A stretch of 6,572 bases of DNA from JBFWNZ01 sp050250795 (GTDB lineage Bacteria > Pseudomonadota > Alphaproteobacteria > UBA8366): the NCBI GenBank assembly GCA_050250795.1, contig JBFWNZ010000222.1, forward strand, positions 1 through 6,572. The letters run 5' to 3'. Positions 1 through 5,691 of the stretch are shown here, piece by piece. Position 1 is the stretch's first letter. Every line of letters begins with the position of its first letter. Position numbers and translations under genes: made by a program. Under the pieces are notes generated by a model. That model made no database searches and had not been told where the DNA came from. It saw only the letters and a list, made by a program, of their open reading frames with translations.

Positions 1-9
1 GCGCGCACC

Positions 10-1170
10 TCAGGTGCGGAAGGCGTCGAAGCCCGTCAGTTCGCGGCCCTGGATCAGCGCCAGGATTTCCGGCGTGCCATCGGGGATCGGAATCATCCGC
101 GCGTCGCGCCACAGGCGCTCCAGGCCCAGTTCCTCGGTGATGCCCATCGCACCATGGCACTGCATGGCAAGGTGGATGGCGTTCAGGCAGGCTTCGCAGG
201 CATAGCGCTTGGCCATGGCCGAGGTGCCGTTGGCCCGGTCGCCGCGGTCGATGGCGTCCAGCGCCATGTAGCACATCAGGCGGCTGCTCACGATCGCCGT
301 CTCGATATCCGCCAGGTTCTTCTGGATCAGCTGGAAATTGCCGATCTTCTTGCCGAAGGCCTCGCGGATGCCGGCATAGTCGCGGGCGGCCTCGAATGCC
401 TTCTGCGCCAGGCCGACCGAGGTCAGGCCGCACAGCGGACGGTTGCCGTTCCAGGTGACGGTCAGGGTCGCGGCGGCGTCGCCTTCGAACTCAAGAACGT
501 TCTCGCGCGGGACGCGGCAATCCTCGAACACGATTTCGCACAGATGGCCCTGCTTCAGGCCGACCGTCTCCACCTCGCGGACATGGTAGGGCGACTGGTC
601 GCGGTAGACGACGACGCGGCGCAGCTTCTTGCGGCCGCGATGGTCCTCTTCGTCGGTCCGGCAGGCGACGGCCAGGACGTCGGCGACGCTGCCGTTCGAC
701 ACCCAGATCTTGCGGCCGTTGATGACGACGTCATCGCCGTCATAGCGCATCGTGGTGCGGGCGCCGCGCGGGTCCGAGCCCGAGCCGGGCTCCGTCGTCG
801 CCGAACCGGCGACATGCTCGCCGGTCAGAATCTTCGGCAGGATGCGCTTGCGCTGCTCCTCGTTCGCCTCGGCATGGATGCGGGTATAGGTCACTTCGTT
901 GCCCATGACCGCGATGCTGACCCAGGCCGGAAGCTGTTCGTACATCAGGCCGTATTCGAGCATCTTCATGCCCGTGCCGCCCTGCTCGGCCGGCACGCGC
1001 GGCGCGCCCAGGCCCTGCGCGCACAGGATCTTCATCATCTTGTGCATCGGCTCGTAGGGCAGCGAGGTGTTCGGGTCGTTCGCGTTGAGAATCGGCAGGA
1101 TGTCCCGCTCCACCATCCGGCGGGCGGACTCCTGAATCATCGCCTGATCCTCGCTCAACTTGAAGTCCAT
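10..1170 (-). CDS. Acyl-CoA dehydrogenase family flavoprotein
   Basis: This is a 386-residue FAD enzyme expected to oxidise an acyl-CoA to the 2,3-enoyl-CoA in the cytoplasm, passing electrons to ETF. Length and architecture match the family: an N-terminal helical domain (about 1-120), a beta domain with the FAD/substrate signature ATTEPGSGSDP (124-134) and IWVSNG (155-160), and a C-terminal helical domain with REAFGKKIGNFQ (269-280) and QCHGAMGITEE (337-347). The usual catalytic-base motif Y-E-G-T reads IPDGTPEI, so Asp364 sits where most members have Glu. The alternative Glu of isovaleryl-CoA-type enzymes also seems absent, since the matching helix reads WNGNRPL. The ATG at 1170 is preceded by an AAGGGGGA ribosome binding site (about 1175-1182 on this strand). 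It is transcribed divergently from the MmgE/PrpD gene. The family is certain; the substrate cannot be read from the sequence, and a CoA-thioester oxidase or other non-classical member is possible. Confidence 0.95.
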   Translation of the reverse strand: MDFKLSEDQAMIQESARRMVERDILPILNANDPNTSLPYEPMHKMMKILCAQGLGAPRVPAEQGGTGMKMLEYGLMYEQLPAWVSIAVMGNEVTYTRIHAEANEEQRKRILPKILTGEHVAGSATTEPGSGSDPRGARTTMRYDGDDVVINGRKIWVSNGSVADVLAVACRTDEEDHRGRKKLRRVVVYRDQSPYHVREVETVGLKQGHLCEIVFEDCRVPRENVLEFEGDAAATLTVTWNGNRPLCGLTSVGLAQKAFEAARDYAGIREAFGKKIGNFQLIQKNLADIETAIVSSRLMCYMALDAIDRGDRANGTSAMAKRYACEACLNAIHLAMQCHGAMGITEELGLERLWRDARMIPIPDGTPEILALIQGRELTGFDAFRT

Positions 1171-1221
1171 GCGTTTCCCCCTTCATGCGCAGACGGCAGC
1201 GGCCGGTGCGTCGTTGTCAGC

Positions 1222-1249
1222 ATACTACGCGGAACCTTCCGGACATCAA
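1222..1249 (-). promoter_or_regulatory. Candidate promoter of the acyl-CoA dehydrogenase gene
   Basis: Read on the minus strand, TTGATG (1249-1244) resembles a -35 box and TAGTAT (1227-1222) a -10 box, each matching 4 of 6 consensus bases, with a 16-bp spacer. The inferred start of transcription would lie near 1215, leaving a leader of about 45 nt before the ATG at 1170. A TCCGGACA box at 1238-1245 falls between the two hexamers, where a bound repressor would block polymerase. This is pattern matching only. Confidence 0.35.
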
Positions 1250-1265
1250 ATCCTTGTCCGGACAA
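1237..1265. promoter_or_regulatory. Candidate operator: CCGGACA boxes with a 12-bp palindrome
   Basis: TTGTCCGGACAA at 1254-1265 is a perfect 12-bp palindrome. Its core TCCGGACA recurs at 1238-1245, exactly 19 bp upstream, so two boxes lie on nearly the same face of the helix. They sit in the gap between two divergent genes, overlapping or adjoining the candidate minus-strand promoter and upstream of the TATACT box at 1301. That geometry fits a dimeric regulator controlling both directions. The regulator family is not identifiable, and no regulator gene lies within the window. Confidence 0.5.
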
Positions 1266-1300
1266 ACCAAGGAACCGTCGCGTCGGGCCGGGCGATCACC

Positions 1301-1306
1301 TATACT
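1301..1306 (+). promoter_or_regulatory. Candidate -10 box (TATACT) for the MmgE/PrpD gene
   Basis: TATACT matches 5 of 6 bases of the -10 consensus and stands out in a GC-rich gap. No good -35 hexamer lies 16-18 bp upstream (the sequence there is GTCGCG-like), so the promoter would need an activator or be weak. The palindrome centred at about 1260 would lie some 53 bp before the inferred transcription start, a position common for activators. The leader to the start at 1399 would be about 85 nt. Confidence 0.35.
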
Positions 1307-1398
1307 GCCTGGATAAGTTTCCGCCGCCGGCCGCAGCGACCGGCAGCTTTCCCGTGAATCGAGAGCCCGGACATTAAAGGAAATTGGGAGGACCACCC

Positions 1399-2742
1399 AT
1401 GACCACCACGCAAACCACCAATGCAGATGCCGTTGCGCGCTTCGTCGGCGCCGCGCGCGGTCGCAATTTCCCGGCCGATGTCGTCGATACGGCCAAGAAG
1501 GCGCTGGTCGACAGCCTGTGCGTTGCCGTCGGCGCCTATGACGACGCGCCGGCCGTCAAGGTGCGCCAGGTCGTCGAGAACTGGCATTCGACCGGCGATG
1601 CGCGGATCATCTTCGGCGGCACGACCACGCCGTCGGCAGCGGCCTTCGTGAATGCCACGATGGGTCATTGCATGGACTATGACGACACCCATGTCGGCTC
1701 GGTCGGCCATCTGTCCAACCCGGCCTGGGCGGCGGTGCTCGCCGTCGGCCGCCAGCTCGGCGCGTCCGAGCGCGACATGCTCGCGGCCTTCATCACCGGC
1801 TTCGAGACGGCGGCGCGCCTGGGCGGCAAGGGCGTCGGCCAGCAGACCAACAAGCGCGGCTGGCATTCGACCGGCGTGTTCGGCTGCTTCGGCGTCGCGA
1901 CGGCCGCCAGCGTGCTGCATGGGCTGGACGAGGAGGGCGTGCGCAACGCCCTTGGCGTCGCGGCGACCCAGGTCGGTGGGCTGATCGCCTCCTTCGGCAC
2001 GATGTCCAAGCCTTTCCACGCCGGCAAGGCCGCCTTCAACGGCATCCTGGCGGCCGAACTCGCGGCTGAGGATTTCGTGGCGGCGAAGGATCTGATCGAG
2101 CCGGATGGCGCGCTCAACCGCGCGCTGATCCAGGACGGCACGGTCCTGATCGAGAGCTTCCGCATGGAAGAGGATTGGGAGCTGCTGCAGAACACCTTCA
2201 AGCCGTACTCGGCCTGCCTGCTGACGCACCCCACCATCGACAACGCCCGCAAGCTGGCGCCCCAGGTGAAGGGCAAGCAGATCGCCGAGGTCACGGCCTA
2301 TGTGAACCCGCTCACCCTGCTCATGGCGGCCAAGCCGGCGCCGACCACGGGGCTGGAGGGCAAGTTCAGCGCCGCCTATTGCGCGTCGCTCGGCCTGAGC
2401 GGCCGCAACGCGACCTTCACCGATTACCTGGACGAGAAGATGGGCGACCAGGAGGTGATGTCGATCGTTCCCAAGGTGAAGCTGGTCAGCGACGACAGCC
2501 AGGCCGTGACCTCCGGCCGGATGGTCGTGCGGCTGGCCGACGGCAGCGAGCTGACGGCCGAAACGCCGCTGGCGCTGGGTAATCCCGGCAATCCGATGAC
2601 CTGGGACAACATGGCCGAGAAGTTCTTCCCGCTGGTCGAGCCGCGCCTGGGCGCCGGCAAGGCGAAGGAGCTTTATGACGTCCTGCGCAACTTCGAGCGG
2701 TCCGGCAGCGCCAAGGCGCTGGACGACCTCCTGCGCGCATAG
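1399..2742 (+). CDS. MmgE/PrpD family protein
   Basis: This 447-residue protein belongs to the MmgE/PrpD superfamily, which includes 2-methylcitrate dehydratase, cis-aconitate decarboxylase and several epimerases/isomerases of small carboxylic acids. It is expected to be cytoplasmic and cofactor-free. Family landmarks occur in order: an all-helical N-terminal part with MDYDDTH (92-98), GHLSNP (103-108), RGWHSTGVFG (153-162) and SKPFHAGKAAFNG (203-215); then FKPYSACLLTHP (267-278) and GKFSAAY (321-327) in the smaller domain. The Asp, His and Lys residues that line the active site in characterised members are retained, so it is probably active. The ATG at 1399 is chosen because GGGAGGA (1386-1392) lies six bases before it; a TTG at 1384 is in frame but lies just before this site. 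No prpB or prpC neighbour is present, so a propionate role is not supported. The divergent acyl-CoA dehydrogenase suggests a shared catabolic pathway. The reaction is not determinable here. Confidence 0.93.
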   Translation: MTTTQTTNADAVARFVGAARGRNFPADVVDTAKKALVDSLCVAVGAYDDAPAVKVRQVVENWHSTGDARIIFGGTTTPSAAAFVNATMGHCMDYDDTHVGSVGHLSNPAWAAVLAVGRQLGASERDMLAAFITGFETAARLGGKGVGQQTNKRGWHSTGVFGCFGVATAASVLHGLDEEGVRNALGVAATQVGGLIASFGTMSKPFHAGKAAFNGILAAELAAEDFVAAKDLIEPDGALNRALIQDGTVLIESFRMEEDWELLQNTFKPYSACLLTHPTIDNARKLAPQVKGKQIAEVTAYVNPLTLLMAAKPAPTTGLEGKFSAAYCASLGLSGRNATFTDYLDEKMGDQEVMSIVPKVKLVSDDSQAVTSGRMVVRLADGSELTAETPLALGNPGNPMTWDNMAEKFFPLVEPRLGAGKAKELYDVLRNFERSGSAKALDDLLRA

Positions 2743-2749
2743 AACCGCA

Positions 2750-2770
2750 CCGGCGCGGCTGTCGCGCCGG
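2750..2770 (+). terminator. GC-rich hairpin after the MmgE/PrpD gene
   Basis: CCGGCGCG (2750-2757) and CGCGCCGG (2763-2770) form a perfect 8-bp stem with a five-base loop, starting eight bases after the stop codon. No T tract follows, so it may be an RNA 3'-end stabiliser or an accessory to the stronger hairpin 16 bp downstream rather than a terminator in its own right. Confidence 0.5.
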
Positions 2771-2785
2771 AATTCGGAACCGATG

Positions 2786-2821
2786 ACGGCGGCCGGGCTA
2801 TTCCCGGCCGCCGTTCTCGTT
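2786..2821 (+). terminator. Intrinsic (Rho-independent) terminator
   Basis: ACGGCGGCCGGG (2786-2797) and CCCGGCCGCCGT (2803-2814) pair perfectly over 12 bp around the loop CTATT, followed by the T-rich TTCTCGTT. This separates the MmgE/PrpD transcript from the next operon. The stem is symmetric, but only this side has a downstream T-rich run, so it is expected to work on the plus strand. Confidence 0.85.
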
Positions 2822-2823
2822 CG

Positions 2824-2838
2824 TATGCTGCCGGCATA
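2824..2838. promoter_or_regulatory. Inverted repeat upstream of the three-gene operon
   Basis: TATGC (2824-2828) and GCATA (2834-2838) form an inverted repeat around TGCCG, and the centre overlaps the palindrome TGCCGGCA (2829-2836). It lies between the terminator and the ribosome binding site of the first operon gene. The A-rich CATAAA (2835-2840) or TATGCT (2824-2829) could be a -10 box, but no clear -35 is seen. A repressor site over a weak promoter is a reasonable guess. Confidence 0.35.
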
Positions 2839-2863
2839 AACAAAAAGCCGCTGGGAGGCGACA

Positions 2864-3850
2864 ATGCAGGCAGCCTATTACACGAAGCGGGGCACGGCGC
2901 GGGAGGTGCTGGAAATCGGCACGGTTCCGACACCCGATCCCAAGCCCGGCGAGGTCCGGGTTCGGTTGCAGACCTCGGGCGTCAATCCGTCGGACGTGAA
3001 GATGCGGCAGGCGGGGTCGCCCCGTCCGATGCCGGGCGACCTTGTGATTCCGCACAGCGACGGTGCCGGGGTCGTCGATGCGGTGGGAGAGGGCGTGGAC
3101 GCGTCGCGGATCGGCGAGCGCGTCTGGATATGGAATGCCGGCTATCGCCGCGCCGAGGGCTCGGCGGCGCAGTATGTCAGCCTGCCCGCCGCCCAGGCCG
3201 TCGGGCTGCCCGGGGATGTGGATATGGCGGTCGGCGCCTGCCTTGGTATCCCGGCCCTGACGGCATGGCGTGCCGTCACCATCGACGGCGGCGTTGCCGG
3301 ACGCAACGTCCTGATTTCCGGCGGCGCTGGATCGGTCGGCCATTACGCCGTGCAGATGGCGAAGCTGAAGGGGGCGGCCCAGGTGATCGCGACGGTCAGC
3401 AGCCCGGAAAAGGCGGATATCGCGCGCGAGGCCGGCGCGGATGCGACCATCGACTACCGCCGCGAGGATGTAGCGGCGCGGGTTCGGGAACTCACCGAGG
3501 GACGCGGCGCCGACCGGATCGTCGAGGTCGCCTTCGACGCGAATGTGGGGCTTCTGCCGGATGCGCTGGCGCCGCATGGCGATGTCGTGGTCTATGGCAT
3601 GGGCGCGCGGGAGGTGACGATCCCGGCAGGCGCGTTGATGCAGCGGAACAATCGGCTCCTGATGATCCTGGTCTATGAGCTTCTGCCGGCGGACCGGCGC
3701 GCCGCGCTGGAGGATTTGACCCGGATGCTGGCGGCGGACGCGCTGATCCATAATGTGGCGCTTCGCTGTCCCTTGTCGGAGATCGCGGCGGCGCATGAGG
3801 CGGTTGAGCGTGGTACCCTGATCGGCAACGTGGTGCTCGATATCCCATGA
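2864..3850 (+). CDS. Zinc-free NAD(P)H:quinone oxidoreductase-like MDR enzyme
   Basis: This 328-residue protein is a medium-chain dehydrogenase/reductase of the quinone oxidoreductase (zeta-crystallin) type, which reduces quinones or alpha,beta-unsaturated carbonyls with NADPH in the cytoplasm. The N-terminal GroES-like domain has TSGVNPSDVKMRQ (37-49) in place of the zinc-ligand cysteine motif of alcohol dehydrogenases. GIPALTAW (128-135) leads into a Rossmann domain with ISGGAGSVGHYAVQMAK (151-167). VSSPEKADIAREAGAD (178-193) carries a Ser and Lys after the second strand, which favours NADPH. The C-terminus (PLSEIAAAHEAVERG, 303-317) is typical, and the length is normal. The ATG at 2864 has TGGGAGG (2852-2858) at good spacing. 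It heads an operon: the transporter gene starts 10 bp after its stop and an SDR gene follows with overlap. The electron acceptor is unknown. Confidence 0.93.
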   Translation: MQAAYYTKRGTAREVLEIGTVPTPDPKPGEVRVRLQTSGVNPSDVKMRQAGSPRPMPGDLVIPHSDGAGVVDAVGEGVDASRIGERVWIWNAGYRRAEGSAAQYVSLPAAQAVGLPGDVDMAVGACLGIPALTAWRAVTIDGGVAGRNVLISGGAGSVGHYAVQMAKLKGAAQVIATVSSPEKADIAREAGADATIDYRREDVAARVRELTEGRGADRIVEVAFDANVGLLPDALAPHGDVVVYGMGAREVTIPAGALMQRNNRLLMILVYELLPADRRAALEDLTRMLAADALIHNVALRCPLSEIAAAHEAVERGTLIGNVVLDIP

Positions 3851-3860
3851 CAGGTTGCGC

Positions 3861-4805
3861 ATGGCCCGGAGCGGGGGCGTGATCCGCCGGATCGGCCTCG
3901 CCTATGAGGCGCTCTCGCCCGGCCTGCGCGGCATGCTGCTGATGGTGCTCGGCACCATGACGGCCGTCGGCATGCATGGCGTGGTCAAGCATCTGTCGCC
4001 GGGCATGCATGCCTTCGAGATCGCCTTCTTCCGCAATTCGCTGATGCTGGTCTTCCTGGCGCCGATGTTCTGGCGCTACGGGTTCGGCGTGCTGCGGACG
4101 CGCCAGTTGCGCTGGCATGCGACCCGTGCCGTGCTCGGGACCAGTTCGATGCTCGCCTTCTTCATGGGGCTGGGCATGATCCCGCTGGCGCAGGCGACGG
4201 CGCTGGGCTTCACCACGCCCATCTTCGCCACCCTGCTCGCGATCCTGTTCCTGGGCGAAGTGGTGCGATTGCGCCGCTGGACCGCGATCGGCATCGGCTT
4301 CCTGGGAACGCTGGTGATCGTGCAGCCCTGGCACGGACATATCCATGTGGGCGCGCTGATCGTCATCTATTCGGCGGCCGCCTGGGCGGGGGCGGTGGTC
4401 ATCATCCGCTTCATGGGGCGGACGGATTCGGCGCTGACCACGACCTTGCAGATGGCCTTGTGGATGTCGCCCCTGTCGCTGGTGCCGGCTCTGTTCGTCT
4501 GGCAGTGGCCGACGGTCGAGCAACTGCTCTGGCTGCTGCTGGCGGCGGGGCTGGGTACCGTGACCCAGTTCACCATCGCCCAGGCGCTGCGCCTCGGCGA
4601 CACCAGCGCGATCATGCCGGTGGACTTCCTGCGCATGATCTGGGCGACGGCCATGGGCATCCTGCTGTTCGGCGAGACGCCGGACGCCTGGACCTGGATC
4701 GGCGCAGTGATGGTATTTGCCGCAACCAGCTATATCGCTTATCGCGAGAGCCGCCTGCGCCGGGGCCGGCGGGCAGCGGAGTCGAAACCGGAGGAGGGAT
4801 CGTGA
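3861..4805 (+). CDS. EamA/DMT superfamily transporter
   Basis: This 314-residue inner-membrane protein has two tandem EamA domains (about 25-155 and 164-294), giving ten predicted hydrophobic helices, the standard fold of drug/metabolite transporters. Typical landmarks are FFRNSL (56-61) at the second helix, TALGFTTPIFATLLAILFLGE (113-133) closing the first half, and FLRMIWATAMGILLFGE (256-272) closing the second; these long runs are cited by position and end residues only as family hallmarks. The tail after 294 (RESRLRRGRRAAE) is basic and probably cytoplasmic. The ATG at 3861 is chosen because AGG at 3852-3854 lies six bases upstream; an in-frame TTG at 3855 abuts that site and is unlikely. 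Its position between two oxidoreductase genes suggests it moves a substrate or product of theirs, but the family covers amino acids, nucleotides, vitamins and efflux of toxic metabolites, so neither cargo nor direction can be assigned. Confidence 0.92.
   Translation: MARSGGVIRRIGLAYEALSPGLRGMLLMVLGTMTAVGMHGVVKHLSPGMHAFEIAFFRNSLMLVFLAPMFWRYGFGVLRTRQLRWHATRAVLGTSSMLAFFMGLGMIPLAQATALGFTTPIFATLLAILFLGEVVRLRRWTAIGIGFLGTLVIVQPWHGHIHVGALIVIYSAAAWAGAVVIIRFMGRTDSALTTTLQMALWMSPLSLVPALFVWQWPTVEQLLWLLLAAGLGTVTQFTIAQALRLGDTSAIMPVDFLRMIWATAMGILLFGETPDAWTWIGAVMVFAATSYIAYRESRLRRGRRAAESKPEEGS
4790..4805 (+). promoter_or_regulatory. Ribosome binding site and stop/start overlap that set the SDR start
   Basis: GGAGGAGG (4790-4797) lies within the last transporter codons, four bases before a GTG at 4802 whose last two bases form part of the transporter stop TGA (4803-4805). 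The GTGA overlap is a classic translational coupling arrangement and fixes the start of the next gene far inside the longer open frame that begins at 4460. Confidence 0.85.
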
Positions 4806-5563
4806 CCGAGGTGGCGCGGGTGGTTCTGGTGACGGGAGCGTCGAGCGGGATCGGGGCGGCGCTTGCAAGACGCATCGCGGGGCCGGACACGGCGCTGATG
4901 CTGCATGCCCGCGGCAACGAGGCGGGCCTGGAGGCGACGGCGGCGGCGGTCGGCGCGGCCGGGTCTCCGGTGGCGATGCGCCGGGGGGATTTCGCGGCGC
5001 CCGGCGAAGGGGCCGCCGCGGTATCCGTCGCGCTTGAGAGCTTCGGGCGGGTCGATCAGATCGTCGCCAATGCCGGGTTCGCCAACCGCAAGCGGTTCGG
5101 CGAGGCGACCGTGGCCGATCTTCGCCACGCCCTGGCGGTCATGACGGAGAGTTTCTTCGGCATGGTGACGGCGGCGCTGCCCCATCTGGAGGCCTCGTCC
5201 TGGGGACGCGTGGTCGCCGTCGGTGCCTTCGGTGCACACAGCTTCGGCGCCGCGGACACGATCTTTCCGACGACGGCGGCGGCCAAGGCGGCTGTCGAGA
5301 CGCTCGCCAGGGCCCTGGCGTGGCAGCTCGCACCCATGGGCACGACCGTGAACTGCGTGGTGCCCGGTTATACGCGCAAGGAGGCCGGCGTGCATGCCGC
5401 GCTCGATCCCGATGCCTGGACGCGGGCGGCCGCGGCGACGCCGATGCGAAAGCTTGCCGAGCCGGGCGAGGTTGCGGCGATGATCGCGATGCTGCTGGGG
5501 CGCGATGCCGGCCATGTGACGGGCCAGAGCATCGCCGTGGATGGCGGCCTGTCGCTTCTGTAG
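4802..5563 (+). CDS. SDR-family protein with a degenerate catalytic site
   Basis: This 253-residue protein is a Rossmann-fold short-chain dehydrogenase/reductase of classical length. The dinucleotide site is intact: TGASSGIG (11-18), a basic HARG after the second strand (36-39), which suggests NADPH, GDF (62-64), and NAG (90-92). The C-terminal NCVVPGY (184-190) and the GQSIAVDGG ending (241-249) are typical. The active site is not. The usual YxxxK reads TAAAK (158-162), so only Lys162 remains. The strand that normally carries the catalytic serine reads VVAVGAFGA (137-145), with Gly/Ala there. The helix-4 asparagine appears to be Met114. At the FabI-type spacing (Tyr-x6-Lys) the residue is Phe155. 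The protein may bind NADP(H) without classical reduction, or use other residues. The GTG start is supported by GGAGGAGG and overlap with the transporter gene. It is the last gene of the operon. Confidence 0.9.
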   Translation: MTEVARVVLVTGASSGIGAALARRIAGPDTALMLHARGNEAGLEATAAAVGAAGSPVAMRRGDFAAPGEGAAAVSVALESFGRVDQIVANAGFANRKRFGEATVADLRHALAVMTESFFGMVTAALPHLEASSWGRVVAVGAFGAHSFGAADTIFPTTAAAKAAVETLARALAWQLAPMGTTVNCVVPGYTRKEAGVHAALDPDAWTRAAAATPMRKLAEPGEVAAMIAMLLGRDAGHVTGQSIAVDGGLSLL

Positions 5564-5566
5564 CGG

Positions 5567-5587
5567 GGCCGGCGTCCAATGCCGGCC
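5567..5587 (+). terminator. Hairpin just after the SDR gene
   Basis: GGCCGGC (5567-5573) and GCCGGCC (5581-5587) form a perfect 7-bp stem with a seven-base loop, four bases after the stop codon. No T tract follows (GACCCTGC), so it is a possible transcript end or stabiliser rather than a proven intrinsic terminator. Confidence 0.45.
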
Positions 5588-5691
5588 GACCCTGCAACCC
5601 GCGATGCCCGGTATGGGGGGCAGTCGGCACCACGGGTCGGATCGCAGGGCCGACCGATGGCGAGAAAAGGCAATCGGCGTGCCAGCCGCAT

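Noticed and set aside
154..1377. 407-codon plus-strand open frame opposite the acyl-CoA dehydrogenase gene
   Set aside because: It is an antisense frame kept open by high GC content; the minus strand carries clear family motifs and a ribosome binding site, while this frame shows no recognisable domain.
1384..1398. TTG start adding five residues to the MmgE/PrpD protein
   Set aside because: The TTG immediately precedes and partly overlaps the GGGAGGA ribosome binding site that serves the ATG at 1399.
1300..2229. 309-codon minus-strand open frame opposite the MmgE/PrpD gene
   Set aside because: Antisense to a gene with strong conserved motifs; composition is Arg/Ala/Gly-rich and no domain is recognisable.
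3855..3860. TTG start adding two residues to the DMT transporter
   Set aside because: The AGG ribosome binding site directly abuts the TTG, whereas it has good spacing to the ATG at 3861.
4460..4801. N-terminal extension of the SDR frame by 114 codons
   Set aside because: The extra region is out of frame with the transporter it overlaps and Gly/Ala/Arg-rich; the GGAGGAGG site and GTG at 4802 give an SDR of normal length.
3492..4868. 458-codon minus-strand open frame across the MDR and transporter genes
   Set aside because: Low-complexity Pro/Arg/His-rich translation spanning two well-supported plus-strand genes, which is typical of a GC-driven shadow frame.
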